The position numbers were made by a program, and so were the translations under genes. From assembly GCF_035556675.1 (NCBI RefSeq), contig NZ_DATMFZ010000087.1:1-8472 (forward strand): a stretch of DNA of 8,472 nucleotides. Direction: 5' to 3'. This document shows positions 1 to 5,954 of the stretch, piece by piece. Position 1 is the stretch's first letter. The number at the start of each line of letters is the position of its first letter. The notes below the pieces were generated by a model. The model was not told the DNA's origin, made no database searches, and worked only from the letters and a program-made list of their open reading frames with translations. The stretch comes from Geminicoccus sp035556675 (lineage in GTDB: Bacteria > Pseudomonadota > Alphaproteobacteria > Geminicoccales > Geminicoccaceae).

Positions 1-78
1 AAGGCAAAGGCTGCAACTTGACCCGCAACTGAGGCGCCGACTGTCAAGCAATCGGCAGGAACCTCTGCGAAACAAGGA

Positions 79-112
79 TGGCGTCCCCAACGGGATTCGA
101 ACCCGTGTTACC
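79..112 (-). other. attachment site: 3' end of a tRNA-Glu gene
   Basis: Read on the minus strand this gives, in order, GGTAAC (end of anticodon stem and variable loop), a 5-bp T stem ACGGG/CCCGT around the loop TTCGAAT, the acceptor half TGGGGAC, discriminator G and an encoded CCA. The order and sequence match proteobacterial tRNA-Glu. Right of base 112 the match ends: no anticodon arm, D arm or 5' acceptor strand (GTCCCCA) follows, so this is a fragment and not a working tRNA. Integrases of this class insert in tRNA 3' ends and leave such a fragment at the far end of the element. By that logic 1-78 is chromosome and 113 onward is element; the intact tRNA should lie beyond the right end of the window. 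Confidence 0.8.
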
Positions 113-198
113 AACGTGGTGACGAATATGGAAGCTTTTTCCGTGACTTGCGAAACCAACACGCTAGGGCTGGCGATCAGCGCACCAAAGGCTCGCTC

Positions 199-798
199 AT
201 GAAGAAGCAGAGGCACCGCCCCGCCCCGCGTCGCAAGACCATCCACCATCTCCGGTCAGTGAAAGCAACGTCAAGCGCGGGACAGTTGGCGGGGTATCTT
301 CCGAATTTCCTCGACTATGTGGAGGCGATCAATCGGGCTACCGCGGCGAGGATGCCCGCCGACGTGGCCAATGAGTTCCGCCGCCTGCTAGCGACACCTG
401 AACGCAGCGCCGAAGAGACTGCAAGCTTCGAAGCTCTCTTGCAGCAATATGAGCCCTCGGGGAATGAGGTGGCTGCTCAGTTCAAGCAGCTGAGATCAGA
501 GTACGAGCAGAAGTCCCGCGGCAGCTTTGAAGCCGATGTGGCCGCTGCATCGGAGGTGACCGTCGCCGCCATCAGATCGGCCCTCAATGAGACTGAACTC
601 GCGGCATTCGACCTCCTGGCGGCGCGCTTAAATGAAACTGACGGTGTGGAGCGGCAGCATGAAGATGAGTTCAGCCGGCTTGTGGGCCATTACCTCAGGA
701 CCCGCGTTGATGACGATGCGCTGGAACTGAAACTTCATCAGAATGGGGTCAGCGTGAGGCAAATTAGTGCCAGGTATCCGCAGCATACCAAGAGGTAA
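199..798 (+). CDS. uncharacterised charged helical protein, 199 aa
   Basis: The family is not recognised. The reading frame extends upstream to a TTG at 148, but the ATG at 199 is preferred because AAAGG stands 7 bases before it and the TTG has no ribosome binding site. The N-terminus is very basic (MKKQRHRPAPRRK), and residues 30 to 185 are predominantly helix-forming, rich in Glu, Ala, Arg and Gln, with no signal peptide, membrane segment or obvious catalytic motif. The basic tail could bind nucleic acid, but nothing shows this directly. It is the first gene inside the element beside the attachment site and points away from it, opposite to the neighbouring lipoprotein gene. This position is typical of accessory cargo. 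A hairpin with a 9-bp stem follows 17 bases after the stop. Confidence 0.6.
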   Translation: MKKQRHRPAPRRKTIHHLRSVKATSSAGQLAGYLPNFLDYVEAINRATAARMPADVANEFRRLLATPERSAEETASFEALLQQYEPSGNEVAAQFKQLRSEYEQKSRGSFEADVAAASEVTVAAIRSALNETELAAFDLLAARLNETDGVERQHEDEFSRLVGHYLRTRVDDDALELKLHQNGVSVRQISARYPQHTKR

Positions 799-814
799 GA
801 GCGGGCCGGGTGAC

Positions 815-837
815 CAGCGGCATTTACCATGCCGCTG
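815..837 (+). terminator. 9-bp perfect hairpin after the first gene
   Basis: CAGCGGCAT and ATGCCGCTG pair perfectly around the loop TTACC, 17 bases after the stop at 798. No T-run follows on either strand, so it is at best an imperfect intrinsic terminator. A GC-rich palindromic stretch (GGCCGG at 857 against CCGGCC at 881) follows. Confidence 0.35.
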
Positions 838-1074
838 AAGATTATAGGTCGCTGGAGGCCGGGCCTTCGGGTACTGCCGGCCGGCCCAGAAGTTCCTGGC
901 CGCGTGCGCTCACCGCTGACGCGACTAGGTGGATCTAAATGAGGCCCCCGCCACTTCAATGTGCAAGAGACGCCTGCGCGAACGGCCGCTTCCCTCGTGA
1001 AATGGTTGGCGGTCCGTTCCTGGCACGGGTGCAGCAGCACGAAGTGAATGGCGGTTCAGGAAAGCCACTGGCCG

Positions 1075-1176
1075 TCACTTGTCTTTCGGTGCCTCTTTCA
1101 GAGGGCCAAGACCAGGTTTTGGCTTTACAGGTTCGCTCGATGGCTTTGGTTCCGGCTTGGTAGGCTTAGTAGCCAT
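1075..1176 (-). CDS. 33-aa Lys/Pro-rich small protein, overlapping the lipoprotein gene
   Basis: A short ORF beginning MATKPTKPEPKP and ending APKDK, stop at 1075-1077. About half of its residues are Lys or Pro, with Lys-Pro pairs near positions 4, 7, 11, 18 and 20. Its ATG (1176-1174) lies inside the last codons of the lipoprotein gene, which stops at 1166. AGGAGA stands 7 bases before the ATG, also inside that gene, so translation is probably coupled. No signal peptide or membrane segment is visible. No known family is recognised; low-complexity Lys/Pro peptides can be linkers, cationic ligands or disordered tails. The strong ribosome binding site and tight overlap are the main reasons to believe it; the small size keeps confidence moderate. 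Confidence 0.5.
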   Translation of the reverse strand: MATKPTKPEPKPSSEPVKPKPGLGPLKEAPKDK

Positions 1177-1885
1177 ATTGCAGTCTCCTCAGCCGATCTT
1201 CGGCAACGGTTGGTGGAGGGTTGTTGTCGCTTGCTGGAGCGATAGTGAAGGAAAGATGTTGGACGTCGTTACGCTGGGCAGAGACAGACGCGGATAACGA
1301 GAGAAATACAAGATTAAAGTCGAGTCCACCTTTTGTGACGTTCGTAACCGCAAAATCTTGGTCGAACGAGATTGCGTCAATCTGACCAGGAGGATCATAA
1401 GCGATGTTTTGATTGGCGCCGGTAATCAGCGCTGCTAGCCACTCGGACAACCCGTATCTGACTTGATCCGATTGCCTGATGACATCACAAGCCCGGTTGT
1501 CCGCAGCATAGAGGACGAAGCGGAAAGGCATTTCTGTCTGTAATGTGTCGGTGCGGGTTACGCCGCGGGAGACATTACCCGTGATGTTTCCTGACCCGCC
1601 TGCGAACGGGAAGACGAACGGGCCCGGAGCAGCAGCTACCAACTTCGCACCGGCCTCGCGTCCATTTGTGTGTACTGCCTTGAAGGTTAGCTTACCAGCC
1701 GCGACCGCGCCTTCAAGACGGCGGATACCATTGGCGCGCTCTGCCATAAGAGCATCTGAAAAGGCACACTTTAGGGCAGCTACGACGACAGATACCTGCG
1801 CCAGACTTTGGACGTGGTCTTGTTGCGCAGAGGTGCATCCGCCGATCACCCATGGCGCAATCAATAAGAGGGCGATGGCCCGCAT
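1166..1885 (-). CDS. predicted lipoprotein of unknown function, 239 aa
   Basis: The ORF opens at 1924, but the ATG at 1885 is chosen because AAGGA stands 7 bases before it and because it gives a clean lipoprotein signal: MRAIALLLIAPWVIGGC, with the lipobox IGGC and the lipidated Cys at residue 17. The mature part has few Cys, a Gly/Asn-rich stretch near residues 95 to 105 (GGSGNITGNVS), and beta-rich segments towards the C-terminus (ISFDQDFAVTN, LVFLSLSASV). The general pattern recalls uncharacterised alphaproteobacterial lipoproteins, but no named domain can be assigned. It is read leftward, independently of the integrase, with its own 5' region containing two palindromes. Phage lipoproteins expressed in lysogens often alter the cell surface or exclude other phages; that role is only inferred here. 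Its stop overlaps the start of the 33-aa gene. Confidence 0.72.
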   Translation of the reverse strand: MRAIALLLIAPWVIGGCTSAQQDHVQSLAQVSVVVAALKCAFSDALMAERANGIRRLEGAVAAGKLTFKAVHTNGREAGAKLVAAAPGPFVFPFAGGSGNITGNVSRGVTRTDTLQTEMPFRFVLYAADNRACDVIRQSDQVRYGLSEWLAALITGANQNIAYDPPGQIDAISFDQDFAVTNVTKGGLDFNLVFLSLSASVSAQRNDVQHLSFTIAPASDNNPPPTVAEDRLRRLQYGY

Positions 1886-1923
1886 CGCTTCGTCCTTGGT
1901 CCGGCAGTCAAAGAAGCAGAGCA

Positions 1924-1955
1924 AAATAGTTACTATTTAGCAACAGAAATCTGTT
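1924..1955 (-). promoter_or_regulatory. two adjacent palindromes upstream of the lipoprotein gene
   Basis: AAATAGT-T-ACTATTT (1924-1938) is a perfect 15-base dyad, and AACAGA-AA-TCTGTT (1942-1955) is a second dyad right beside it. They lie 39 to 70 bases upstream of the lipoprotein start in locally AT-rich DNA, where a promoter is expected. On the minus strand a loose -10 (TATTTT) lies inside the first palindrome, with TTTCTG 15 bases before it. Operator function is inferred from position and symmetry. The sequences do not match the immunity-region operators. Confidence 0.4.
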
Positions 1956-1988
1956 TTGCAGGGCCACATTCGCTGACCGTCACCAAGC

Positions 1989-2057
1989 GGCAGACATCCG
2001 TCTCCGAAGGCGGAGAGAAGACCAAGCGATGGCTTCCTCTTCGGCCTACTGTCTGCC
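1989..2057. other. possible folded RNA or nested inverted repeat
   Basis: GGCAGAC (1989-1995) pairs with GTCTGCC (2051-2057). Inside it a hairpin TCTCCG-AAGG-CGGAGA (2001-2016) is perfect, and a weak AAGC-GATG-GCTT hairpin (2024-2035) follows. The layout resembles a three-way junction. No promoter or T-run was seen, and chance structure in GC-rich DNA is possible. Confidence 0.25.
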
Positions 2058-2083
2058 TTTAGGAGTTCCTGCGCGTCGTGCTG

Positions 2084-2160
2084 ATGTCCGATATGGGTGC
2101 GTAGCTGCCGATCCCATGTCCGCTGGTAATGTCCACGCTCTTGCTAAGAGCGGACATGGG
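2084..2160. repeat. ATGTCC-motif cluster with a 12-bp inverted repeat
   Basis: ATGTCC occurs at 2084, 2117 (within CATGTCCGCT) and 2129, and in inverted form as GGACAT at 2152. CCCATGTCCGCT (2113-2124) pairs perfectly with AGCGGACATGGG (2149-2160), and a competing hairpin GCTCTT-GCT-AAGAGC lies at 2137-2151. This resembles dispersed intergenic repeats with TGTCCGCT cores in sphingomonad genomes (recalled, not checked). It lies just downstream of the integrase stop and could halt leftward transcription, but there is no T-run. Confidence 0.5.
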
Positions 2161-2238
2161 CTTGCCCGAGTTAAGAGTCATCTTTGGGTCGTGAGCCGCC
2201 CTTCCTGAATGGAGCTTCCTGCCTTCGGCGGTCCGAAA

Positions 2239-3393
2239 TTACTCGCGCCGCCTCACTGCCGCCCGTCCTGTTACCCCTGCAAACCGCCTCGTGTTCGCCC
2301 CGTCCTCCGCTTCCTCCAGCAGCGCTGAGAACTGCTGTTCCAGCGCCTCCTGAGCCTGACGCGCCAGCGGATAGTGGTCCACGCCGCGGAGGTAGACCTC
2401 CAGGTTCGCGTCGCTCGTGTGGCCCGTGAGCGCACGAATGGCGCGGTTCTCGAAGCCGAGCAGCTTCAGAGCTACCGGCCCAGTCGCCCGAAGCCCGTGA
2501 AGTGTGTACCGCTCCAGGCCCAGATGACCGAGCAACCGCGCAAGCGTCTCCTGGGCATTTGCCGTGGTCCAGGGCTGGCCCCGTGGGGTGAGGAACAGCC
2601 GATCGTTGTGCTGGCCCTTCATGTGATCGAGGACCTTGGCCAGGCTACCGGGCACGTGCAGGACCAGCGCCTCGCCGGTCTTGCTCTGCTCCACAGTGAG
2701 CGTTCGCTGCTCCGCGTCGTACTGGGACGGGCTGAAGCGGGTGACGTCACCGCCGCGCTGGACCGTCAGGAGATAGCCGGTCAGAAGGGCGCGGAACTCC
2801 GGGGTCGCGGCGCGCATGACCTTCAGCAGTACGTCCGGCTTCCAGGGACGATTCTGGTTCGACTTCTCGACTTTGAGCCGGCGCGATGCCTCCCACGGAT
2901 TGGCAGGCAGAGCTCCTGGATGCAGCCGCCGGTAAAGCCGGACCACGACGATCATCCGGCTACGAAGTCCGTTCCAGGTGATCGGCCGGTCGGCATGCTT
3001 GCTCCGGAGCTCCTCAATCCACCCCTCGTCCAGGGCCTTGAGCGGCAGCTCTCCGAATGCGCCACGAAACTGGTCAAGGGTCCGCCGGTAGTCGGCGCGA
3101 CTCGTGGGCGCCAGCTGCTGGTAGTCGGCGCTGGCCAAGTAGGCCGTCACGGCGTCGCCCACGGTGTGCCTGCCGCTCGCTTCCGGTCCGTGACGCCGCT
3201 GCATGCTCGCATGCGCCTGGTCGTAGGCAGCCAGGAACGCCGCCGAACCCTCAGGCTGGGGGAGGGGTATCCTTTGCCCGCCGCGCCGGTAGTACAGGTA
3301 GACCTGCCCGCGGCTGTTGCGGGTTCGCTCGACGTGCGGGAGCGGGCTGGTAGGAGTCGAGCGCACGGCGGGCGGCGAGCTTCGCATGCTCAT
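2239..3393 (-). CDS. int: tyrosine recombinase (phage integrase), 384 aa
   Basis: Catalyses site-specific integration and, with a partner factor, excision of the element at the tRNA-Glu attachment site. All active-site residues are visible in order: Arg213 in QRGGD, Lys238 in QSKTG, His299 and Arg302 in LHGLR, His325 in GHTSD and the nucleophile Tyr334 in LEVYL. Residues 76 to 160 are the core-binding (SAM-like) domain, and the N-terminal part to about 60 (RGQVYLYYRRGG) fits the usual arm-binding region. Length is normal for the family. GAGGAA lies 10 bases before the ATG at 3393; the next in-frame ATG, two codons later, is also possible. The first 143 bases overlap the end of the excisionase-like gene. 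It is the last gene of the leftward operon and points at the attachment site, but about 2.1 kb of cargo separates it from that site. Confidence 0.96.
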   Translation of the reverse strand: MSMRSSPPAVRSTPTSPLPHVERTRNSRGQVYLYYRRGGQRIPLPQPEGSAAFLAAYDQAHASMQRRHGPEASGRHTVGDAVTAYLASADYQQLAPTSRADYRRTLDQFRGAFGELPLKALDEGWIEELRSKHADRPITWNGLRSRMIVVVRLYRRLHPGALPANPWEASRRLKVEKSNQNRPWKPDVLLKVMRAATPEFRALLTGYLLTVQRGGDVTRFSPSQYDAEQRTLTVEQSKTGEALVLHVPGSLAKVLDHMKGQHNDRLFLTPRGQPWTTANAQETLARLLGHLGLERYTLHGLRATGPVALKLLGFENRAIRALTGHTSDANLEVYLRGVDHYPLARQAQEALEQQFSALLEEAEDGANTRRFAGVTGRAAVRRRE

Positions 3394-3619
3394 CGCTGTG
3401 GGATTCCTCGAGCTGGTACAGGCGATCCAGGCAGCGCTCCAGCTCTCGCCGGTACCAGCGCGGCTCGCCAGGATGATGTTCGCGCGGGGGCGGTAGCAGT
3501 CCAGCCTTCACCAGCGCATGGAACTGCGCGCGCGTGTAGGACAGGAAGCGGCAGGCCTGCGCCTGGTCCAGGAGGACAGGCCAGTCCGGCAACTGACTGA
3601 CGGATCGCCGGAGTGCCAT
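3251..3619 (-). CDS. excisionase-like HTH protein, 122 aa
   Basis: Small basic protein directly upstream of, and overlapping, the integrase gene. Residues 13 to 66 (VLLDQAQACRFLSYTRAQF, then LVKAGLLPPP and GEPRWYRRELERCLDRL) have the pattern of the AlpA/MerR-type winged helix-turn-helix of recombination directionality factors: a helix pair, a turn, then a wing and a helix beginning at the RWYRRELE segment. The C-terminal 35 residues are Pro/Arg-rich and are encoded in the stretch shared with the integrase, so they are probably unstructured. The ATG at 3619 overlaps the previous stop as TGATG and has GGAAA 6 bases upstream; a TTG at 3676 would add 19 residues but looks weaker. Probable role is DNA bending at the attachment sites to favour excision; operon control or a purely regulatory role remain alternatives. 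Confidence 0.72.
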   Translation of the reverse strand: MALRRSVSQLPDWPVLLDQAQACRFLSYTRAQFHALVKAGLLPPPREHHPGEPRWYRRELERCLDRLYQLEESHSDEHAKLAARRALDSYQPAPARRANPQQPRAGLPVLPARRAKDTPPPA

Positions 3620-4167
3620 CACGCGTTTCCGGGCTGCAAGGCTACTGGAGCGCGCCTGTATCCTAGGCCGGGGCAACGCCTACCACACGTTAGCGACCTG
3701 CTGGCCTCTCTGCTGCGCTGAGATGAACAGTCGCCCTCTTCTCGACAGCTTCCTGCTGAGCAATTGACGGCCTTCTGCACTCGCGCTCGCTGTAGCTCGG
3801 GTCGCAAACCTGGTTGCGGCCGATGCGCAGTTTGATGGACCCGTTGTGGTGCGCTTGGACCACAGGCTGGGAGTGAGGCCCCATTGTCAGCTTCGCCGAG
3901 ACAACTCCCATCGTGCCACAAAGTGCGAGGAGTATCAGGGTCGGGCCGGCCACACCAAGGTTTTGACAAAGTAGAAGCTTCAGCCTGCGAGTCATTCTTA
4001 TGTTCTAGGAGCTTCGAGGGCGAAACCTCCACAGCGTCCAGTAGAGAATCCGTGCGTTGCACATCATTGTCATCAATCAACCCTTTGGCGCGCAATGGCA
4101 GATTGATTTTCATCGTAATGAAATGCCTAAAAGGTGGCGGAGCGGATGCTGTGCCGGCTACTCGCAT
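3619..4167 (-). CDS. overlapping-frame ORF in the left operon (182 aa, doubtful as a whole)
   Basis: Starts with the strongest ribosome binding site in the region, GAGGAGG 7 bases before the ATG at 4167, and its start overlaps the preceding stop (ATGCGAGTAG). It ends TGATG with the excisionase-like start. Those signals argue that translation does enter here. Residues 19 to about 60 (from MKINLPLRAKGLIDDND) look like ordinary coding sequence. From about residue 60 the composition becomes poor (many Ser, Gln, Cys, Arg and Pro), while another frame (3690-3995) has better codon use. Either the gene has suffered a frameshift near 4000, or two proteins overlap. No family is recognised. Confidence 0.35.
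   Translation of the reverse strand: MRVAGTASAPPPFRHFITMKINLPLRAKGLIDDNDVQRTDSLLDAVEVSPSKLLEHKNDSQAEASTLSKPWCGRPDPDTPRTLWHDGSCLGEADNGASLPACGPSAPQRVHQTAHRPQPGLRPELQRARVQKAVNCSAGSCREEGDCSSQRSREASRSLTCGRRCPGLGYRRAPVALQPGNA
3690..3995 (-). CDS. small exported or membrane-anchored protein, 101 aa, nested in another frame
   Basis: Begins MTRRLKLLLC, and residues 14 to 34 form a hydrophobic segment (GVAGPTLILLALCGTMGVVSA), giving either a signal peptide with a possible cut after VSA or one membrane anchor. The remaining 67 residues are hydrophilic with two Cys (in NQVCDPS and SERECRR) that could pair. GC-ending codons dominate from about 3950 to 3750, as in neighbouring genes, which favours this frame over the longer ORF that covers it. 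The weak point is the start: AAGA is the only upstream purine run, and a TAG lies in frame four codons before the ATG. It may be translated by re-initiation from the covering ORF or be the second half of a frameshifted gene. Function unknown. Confidence 0.45.
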   Translation of the reverse strand: MTRRLKLLLCQNLGVAGPTLILLALCGTMGVVSAKLTMGPHSQPVVQAHHNGSIKLRIGRNQVCDPSYSERECRRPSIAQQEAVEKRATVHLSAAERPAGR

Positions 4168-4442
4168 TGCCTTGCCTCCTCAGGCAGGCACTCCGCTGGC
4201 AGCCAGTACGTCGGTAGGGGGTCGTCCCCCGCGTCGTCGCTCCAGCCGTCCACATACTCGTCCAGGCTGCCACCGAAGTGCTCGACACACTGGGCAGCGG
4301 TGAGCCAGCGCGCGCGACCAAGGGTCCAGAGCGGCACCTCTGGGTGGTCTCCCTCGATTGGAGCGAGGTAGGCAATCTCGCGGCCATCTCGGGGTGCGGT
4401 GTCGATCGAGCGGCAGAGGGAAACCCGCGGCGCCTCAGGCAT
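4158..4442 (-). CDS. DUF551-like phage protein, 94 aa
   Basis: Residues 12 to 22 (SIDTAPRDGRE) match the conserved opening of small phage proteins with an I-(E/D)-TAP-(K/R)-DG motif, and the end (LPTYWLPAECLPE, residues 76 to 88) fits the closing T-x-W-x-P-x-P motif of DUF551. Between them are Trp-rich segments and an acidic loop (GWSDDAGDD). The function of this family is not established. The reading frame opens at 4607, but the ATG at 4442 is chosen because GAGGAGGG lies 8 bases before it, because it overlaps the preceding stop (ATGCCTGA), and because the conserved part begins there. The final codons carry the ribosome binding site of the next gene. Confidence 0.7.
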   Translation of the reverse strand: MPEAPRVSLCRSIDTAPRDGREIAYLAPIEGDHPEVPLWTLGRARWLTAAQCVEHFGGSLDEYVDGWSDDAGDDPLPTYWLPAECLPEEARQCE

Positions 4443-4668
4443 CCTCGGCGCCCTCCTCGGCATCCAGCCGCAGGATGTCCAGGCCTTCCGAGGTGCGGTC
4501 CAGCGCCTCGTTCGCCAGTCGTCGAACCTCGACGGCGTCATGGCGGGCAATCCGAATCTCGAGCAGCAGCGCCTGCAGGTCGGCCAGCACGTCGATCCCA
4601 TCGGCAATGGTCAGGATCAGCAACTCGGCATTTCCGAGGAGGGCAGGGGACGCGGACGAGACCGCCAT
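4435..4668 (-). CDS. acidic helical small protein, 77 aa, unknown
   Basis: Leu/Ile/Ala/Glu-rich and acidic, predicted almost entirely helical from residue 10 to 70 (for example LLILTIADGIDVLADLQALL followed by EIRIARHDAVEVRRL); it ends in an acidic tail (DAEEGAEDA). The hydrophobic stretch near residues 14 to 35 is broken by Asp, so a membrane segment is unlikely; an oligomerising helix is more plausible. The ATG at 4668 shares its A with the preceding stop (TGATG), and GGGGAG lies 8 bases before it; a GTG directly before the ATG is an alternative start. No family is recognised. Small acidic proteins in early phage operons are often inhibitors of host proteins, but nothing here proves that. 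Confidence 0.62.
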   Translation of the reverse strand: MAVSSASPALLGNAELLILTIADGIDVLADLQALLLEIRIARHDAVEVRRLANEALDRTSEGLDILRLDAEEGAEDA

Positions 4669-5954
4669 CACAGAGACTCCCCAGCCTGGGAAGCGGTGTC
4701 GAGGGCGCGGTCCGTCCCCGCTGCCCGTTCGACCTCCTCCTGCTCCAAGTTGGTGAGGAACGGGTTGCGGTGCTCGCCCAACACGGCGTCGACCAGGTCC
4801 GGAGGGAGCGCGGCCCTGGGGTCCTCCTGCAGGATTCTGCTGGCGGAGAACATTAGCCGGAGGATCGCCTCTGCGGCTTCATCCTGATCCATACCGTCGA
4901 AGGCCAGGAGGTTGCTCGCATAGTCGGCCGCCGCCAGGACCTGGGCAGCAGCACCCCGCAGGCTGGTCGCCTGGGTGACGGACGCCAGCTTCATCAGCGT
5001 CTCGATGCGCTCGAACGCGAGTGCCTGGTTCAGGTTCCGAGTGCTTTTCCCGGCGTGACGCTCGGCGTGACGTTCGGCCGCGAAGGCGGCGTCCAGCTGA
5101 TCGGCGATCGCAGACGCGGGGCATGCTTGCGCAGACGCCACCGGACCCGAGCGGAGTTTTGCGTCCGGCTGCCTAGCAAGCCGAAGCAGATCGTTCAGCA
5201 GATCCCAGGCCCAATTCGCTGCCATGCTGCCTTCAGGCCGCTCACGGCCCTTGCTGTCCGTTGCCTCCGCTTTCGCGGCCCTGGCCTTGGCGAGCATGTC
5301 GTCGAGCGAGGCGGGCTTGGCGGCCGAGATCGCATCGCGCGTTGCCTCGTAGGCCGCCCAGAGTGGGCCGTCCGCGCCATTGATCTCGTCGCTGGTATTG
5401 AAGGCACGGAGATTGGCGATGTGCCGCGCCGCCAGATCGGAGAGCGCCGTGTCCGGCGTCGAAAGATGCAGGGAATCCACGCGCCCGTTCTCGCCCGCGG
5501 CAGGCGGCGCCGAGATCCTGGCCTCCCGCAGCTCCCGGAGCGCGCGCACCCGCAGTCGAGCTTCGAGCGCATCCGGCAGGTCCTTGCCCTCGACGACCAC
5601 CCTCATCTTCAACACGATGTCGGATAGGCCGGTGCTCCGGGTGGAGATCAGCTTTCCCAGCAGCCGCTTCTCAAGCGCGATCGTGCGCGACACCTCGGCG
5701 TCGGCCATCGGCTGCTTGCTGGGATCGAAGCGCATCAGGCGCCAGAGTGCCTGCAGGTGCTGGAAGATCTCGCGCACCGAGAGCGGCTGGCGCGACGCCT
5801 TTTCCAGGGCAGCGACCTGCGGCATGTCGGCCGCATTCTTCGGTCCCACCTGCACGCGTCCCGCGACCTTCTGCAGGGCAGGGGGCGTGCGGAAGGTTCG
5901 GTCATTGTTCGCCGCGGGAACCCGTGCAGCCAGGTCGTTGCGAAGCGCGCTCAT
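4668..5954 (-). CDS. large unknown early protein with three internal repeats, 428 aa
   Basis: Largest gene of the left operon. The frame opens at 6065, but the ATG at 5954 is chosen because it overlaps the previous stop as ATGA and has GAGGG 8 bases upstream. No enzyme motif, signal peptide or membrane helix is visible; the protein is Ala/Leu/Arg-rich and mostly helical. Three stretches share a pattern of helix, turn, small-small-Leu, then a helix with a basic end: residues 92-122 (TGLSDIVLKMR), 201-230 (ASLDDMLAKAR) and 312-343 (ATSLRGAAAQVL), spaced about 107 and 115 residues apart. This suggests triplication of one domain of roughly 110 residues. The first 60 residues are Pro/Asn-rich and probably flexible; the last 30 are acidic. 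Function unknown; a scaffold or nucleic-acid role in early phage growth is possible. Confidence 0.75.
   Translation of the reverse strand: MSALRNDLAARVPAANNDRTFRTPPALQKVAGRVQVGPKNAADMPQVAALEKASRQPLSVREIFQHLQALWRLMRFDPSKQPMADAEVSRTIALEKRLLGKLISTRSTGLSDIVLKMRVVVEGKDLPDALEARLRVRALRELREARISAPPAAGENGRVDSLHLSTPDTALSDLAARHIANLRAFNTSDEINGADGPLWAAYEATRDAISAAKPASLDDMLAKARAAKAEATDSKGRERPEGSMAANWAWDLLNDLLRLARQPDAKLRSGPVASAQACPASAIADQLDAAFAAERHAERHAGKSTRNLNQALAFERIETLMKLASVTQATSLRGAAAQVLAAADYASNLLAFDGMDQDEAAEAILRLMFSASRILQEDPRAALPPDLVDAVLGEHRNPFLTNLEQEEVERAAGTDRALDTASQAGESL

Noticed and set aside
79..155. Complete tRNA gene at the left end
   Set aside because: Only the T arm, acceptor 3' strand and CCA are present; no 5' acceptor strand, D arm or anticodon arm can be drawn.
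148..198. TTG start that would add 17 residues to the first protein
   Set aside because: No ribosome binding site before it, whereas the ATG at 199 has AAAGG at good distance.
738..1040. Minus-strand 100-codon ORF
   Set aside because: Overlaps the end of the + strand gene, has no clear ribosome binding site, and shows low-quality composition.
939..1297. Several + strand ORFs of 65 to 74 codons
   Set aside because: They lie opposite the lipoprotein and small-peptide genes, which have lipobox and ribosome-binding evidence.
2374..3600. Long + strand open frame (408 codons)
   Set aside because: It lies antisense to the integrase, whose five catalytic residues are all present; long antisense open frames are common in GC-rich genes.
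4278..4887. Three overlapping + strand ORFs
   Set aside because: Antisense shadows of a minus-strand chain whose starts and stops interlock.
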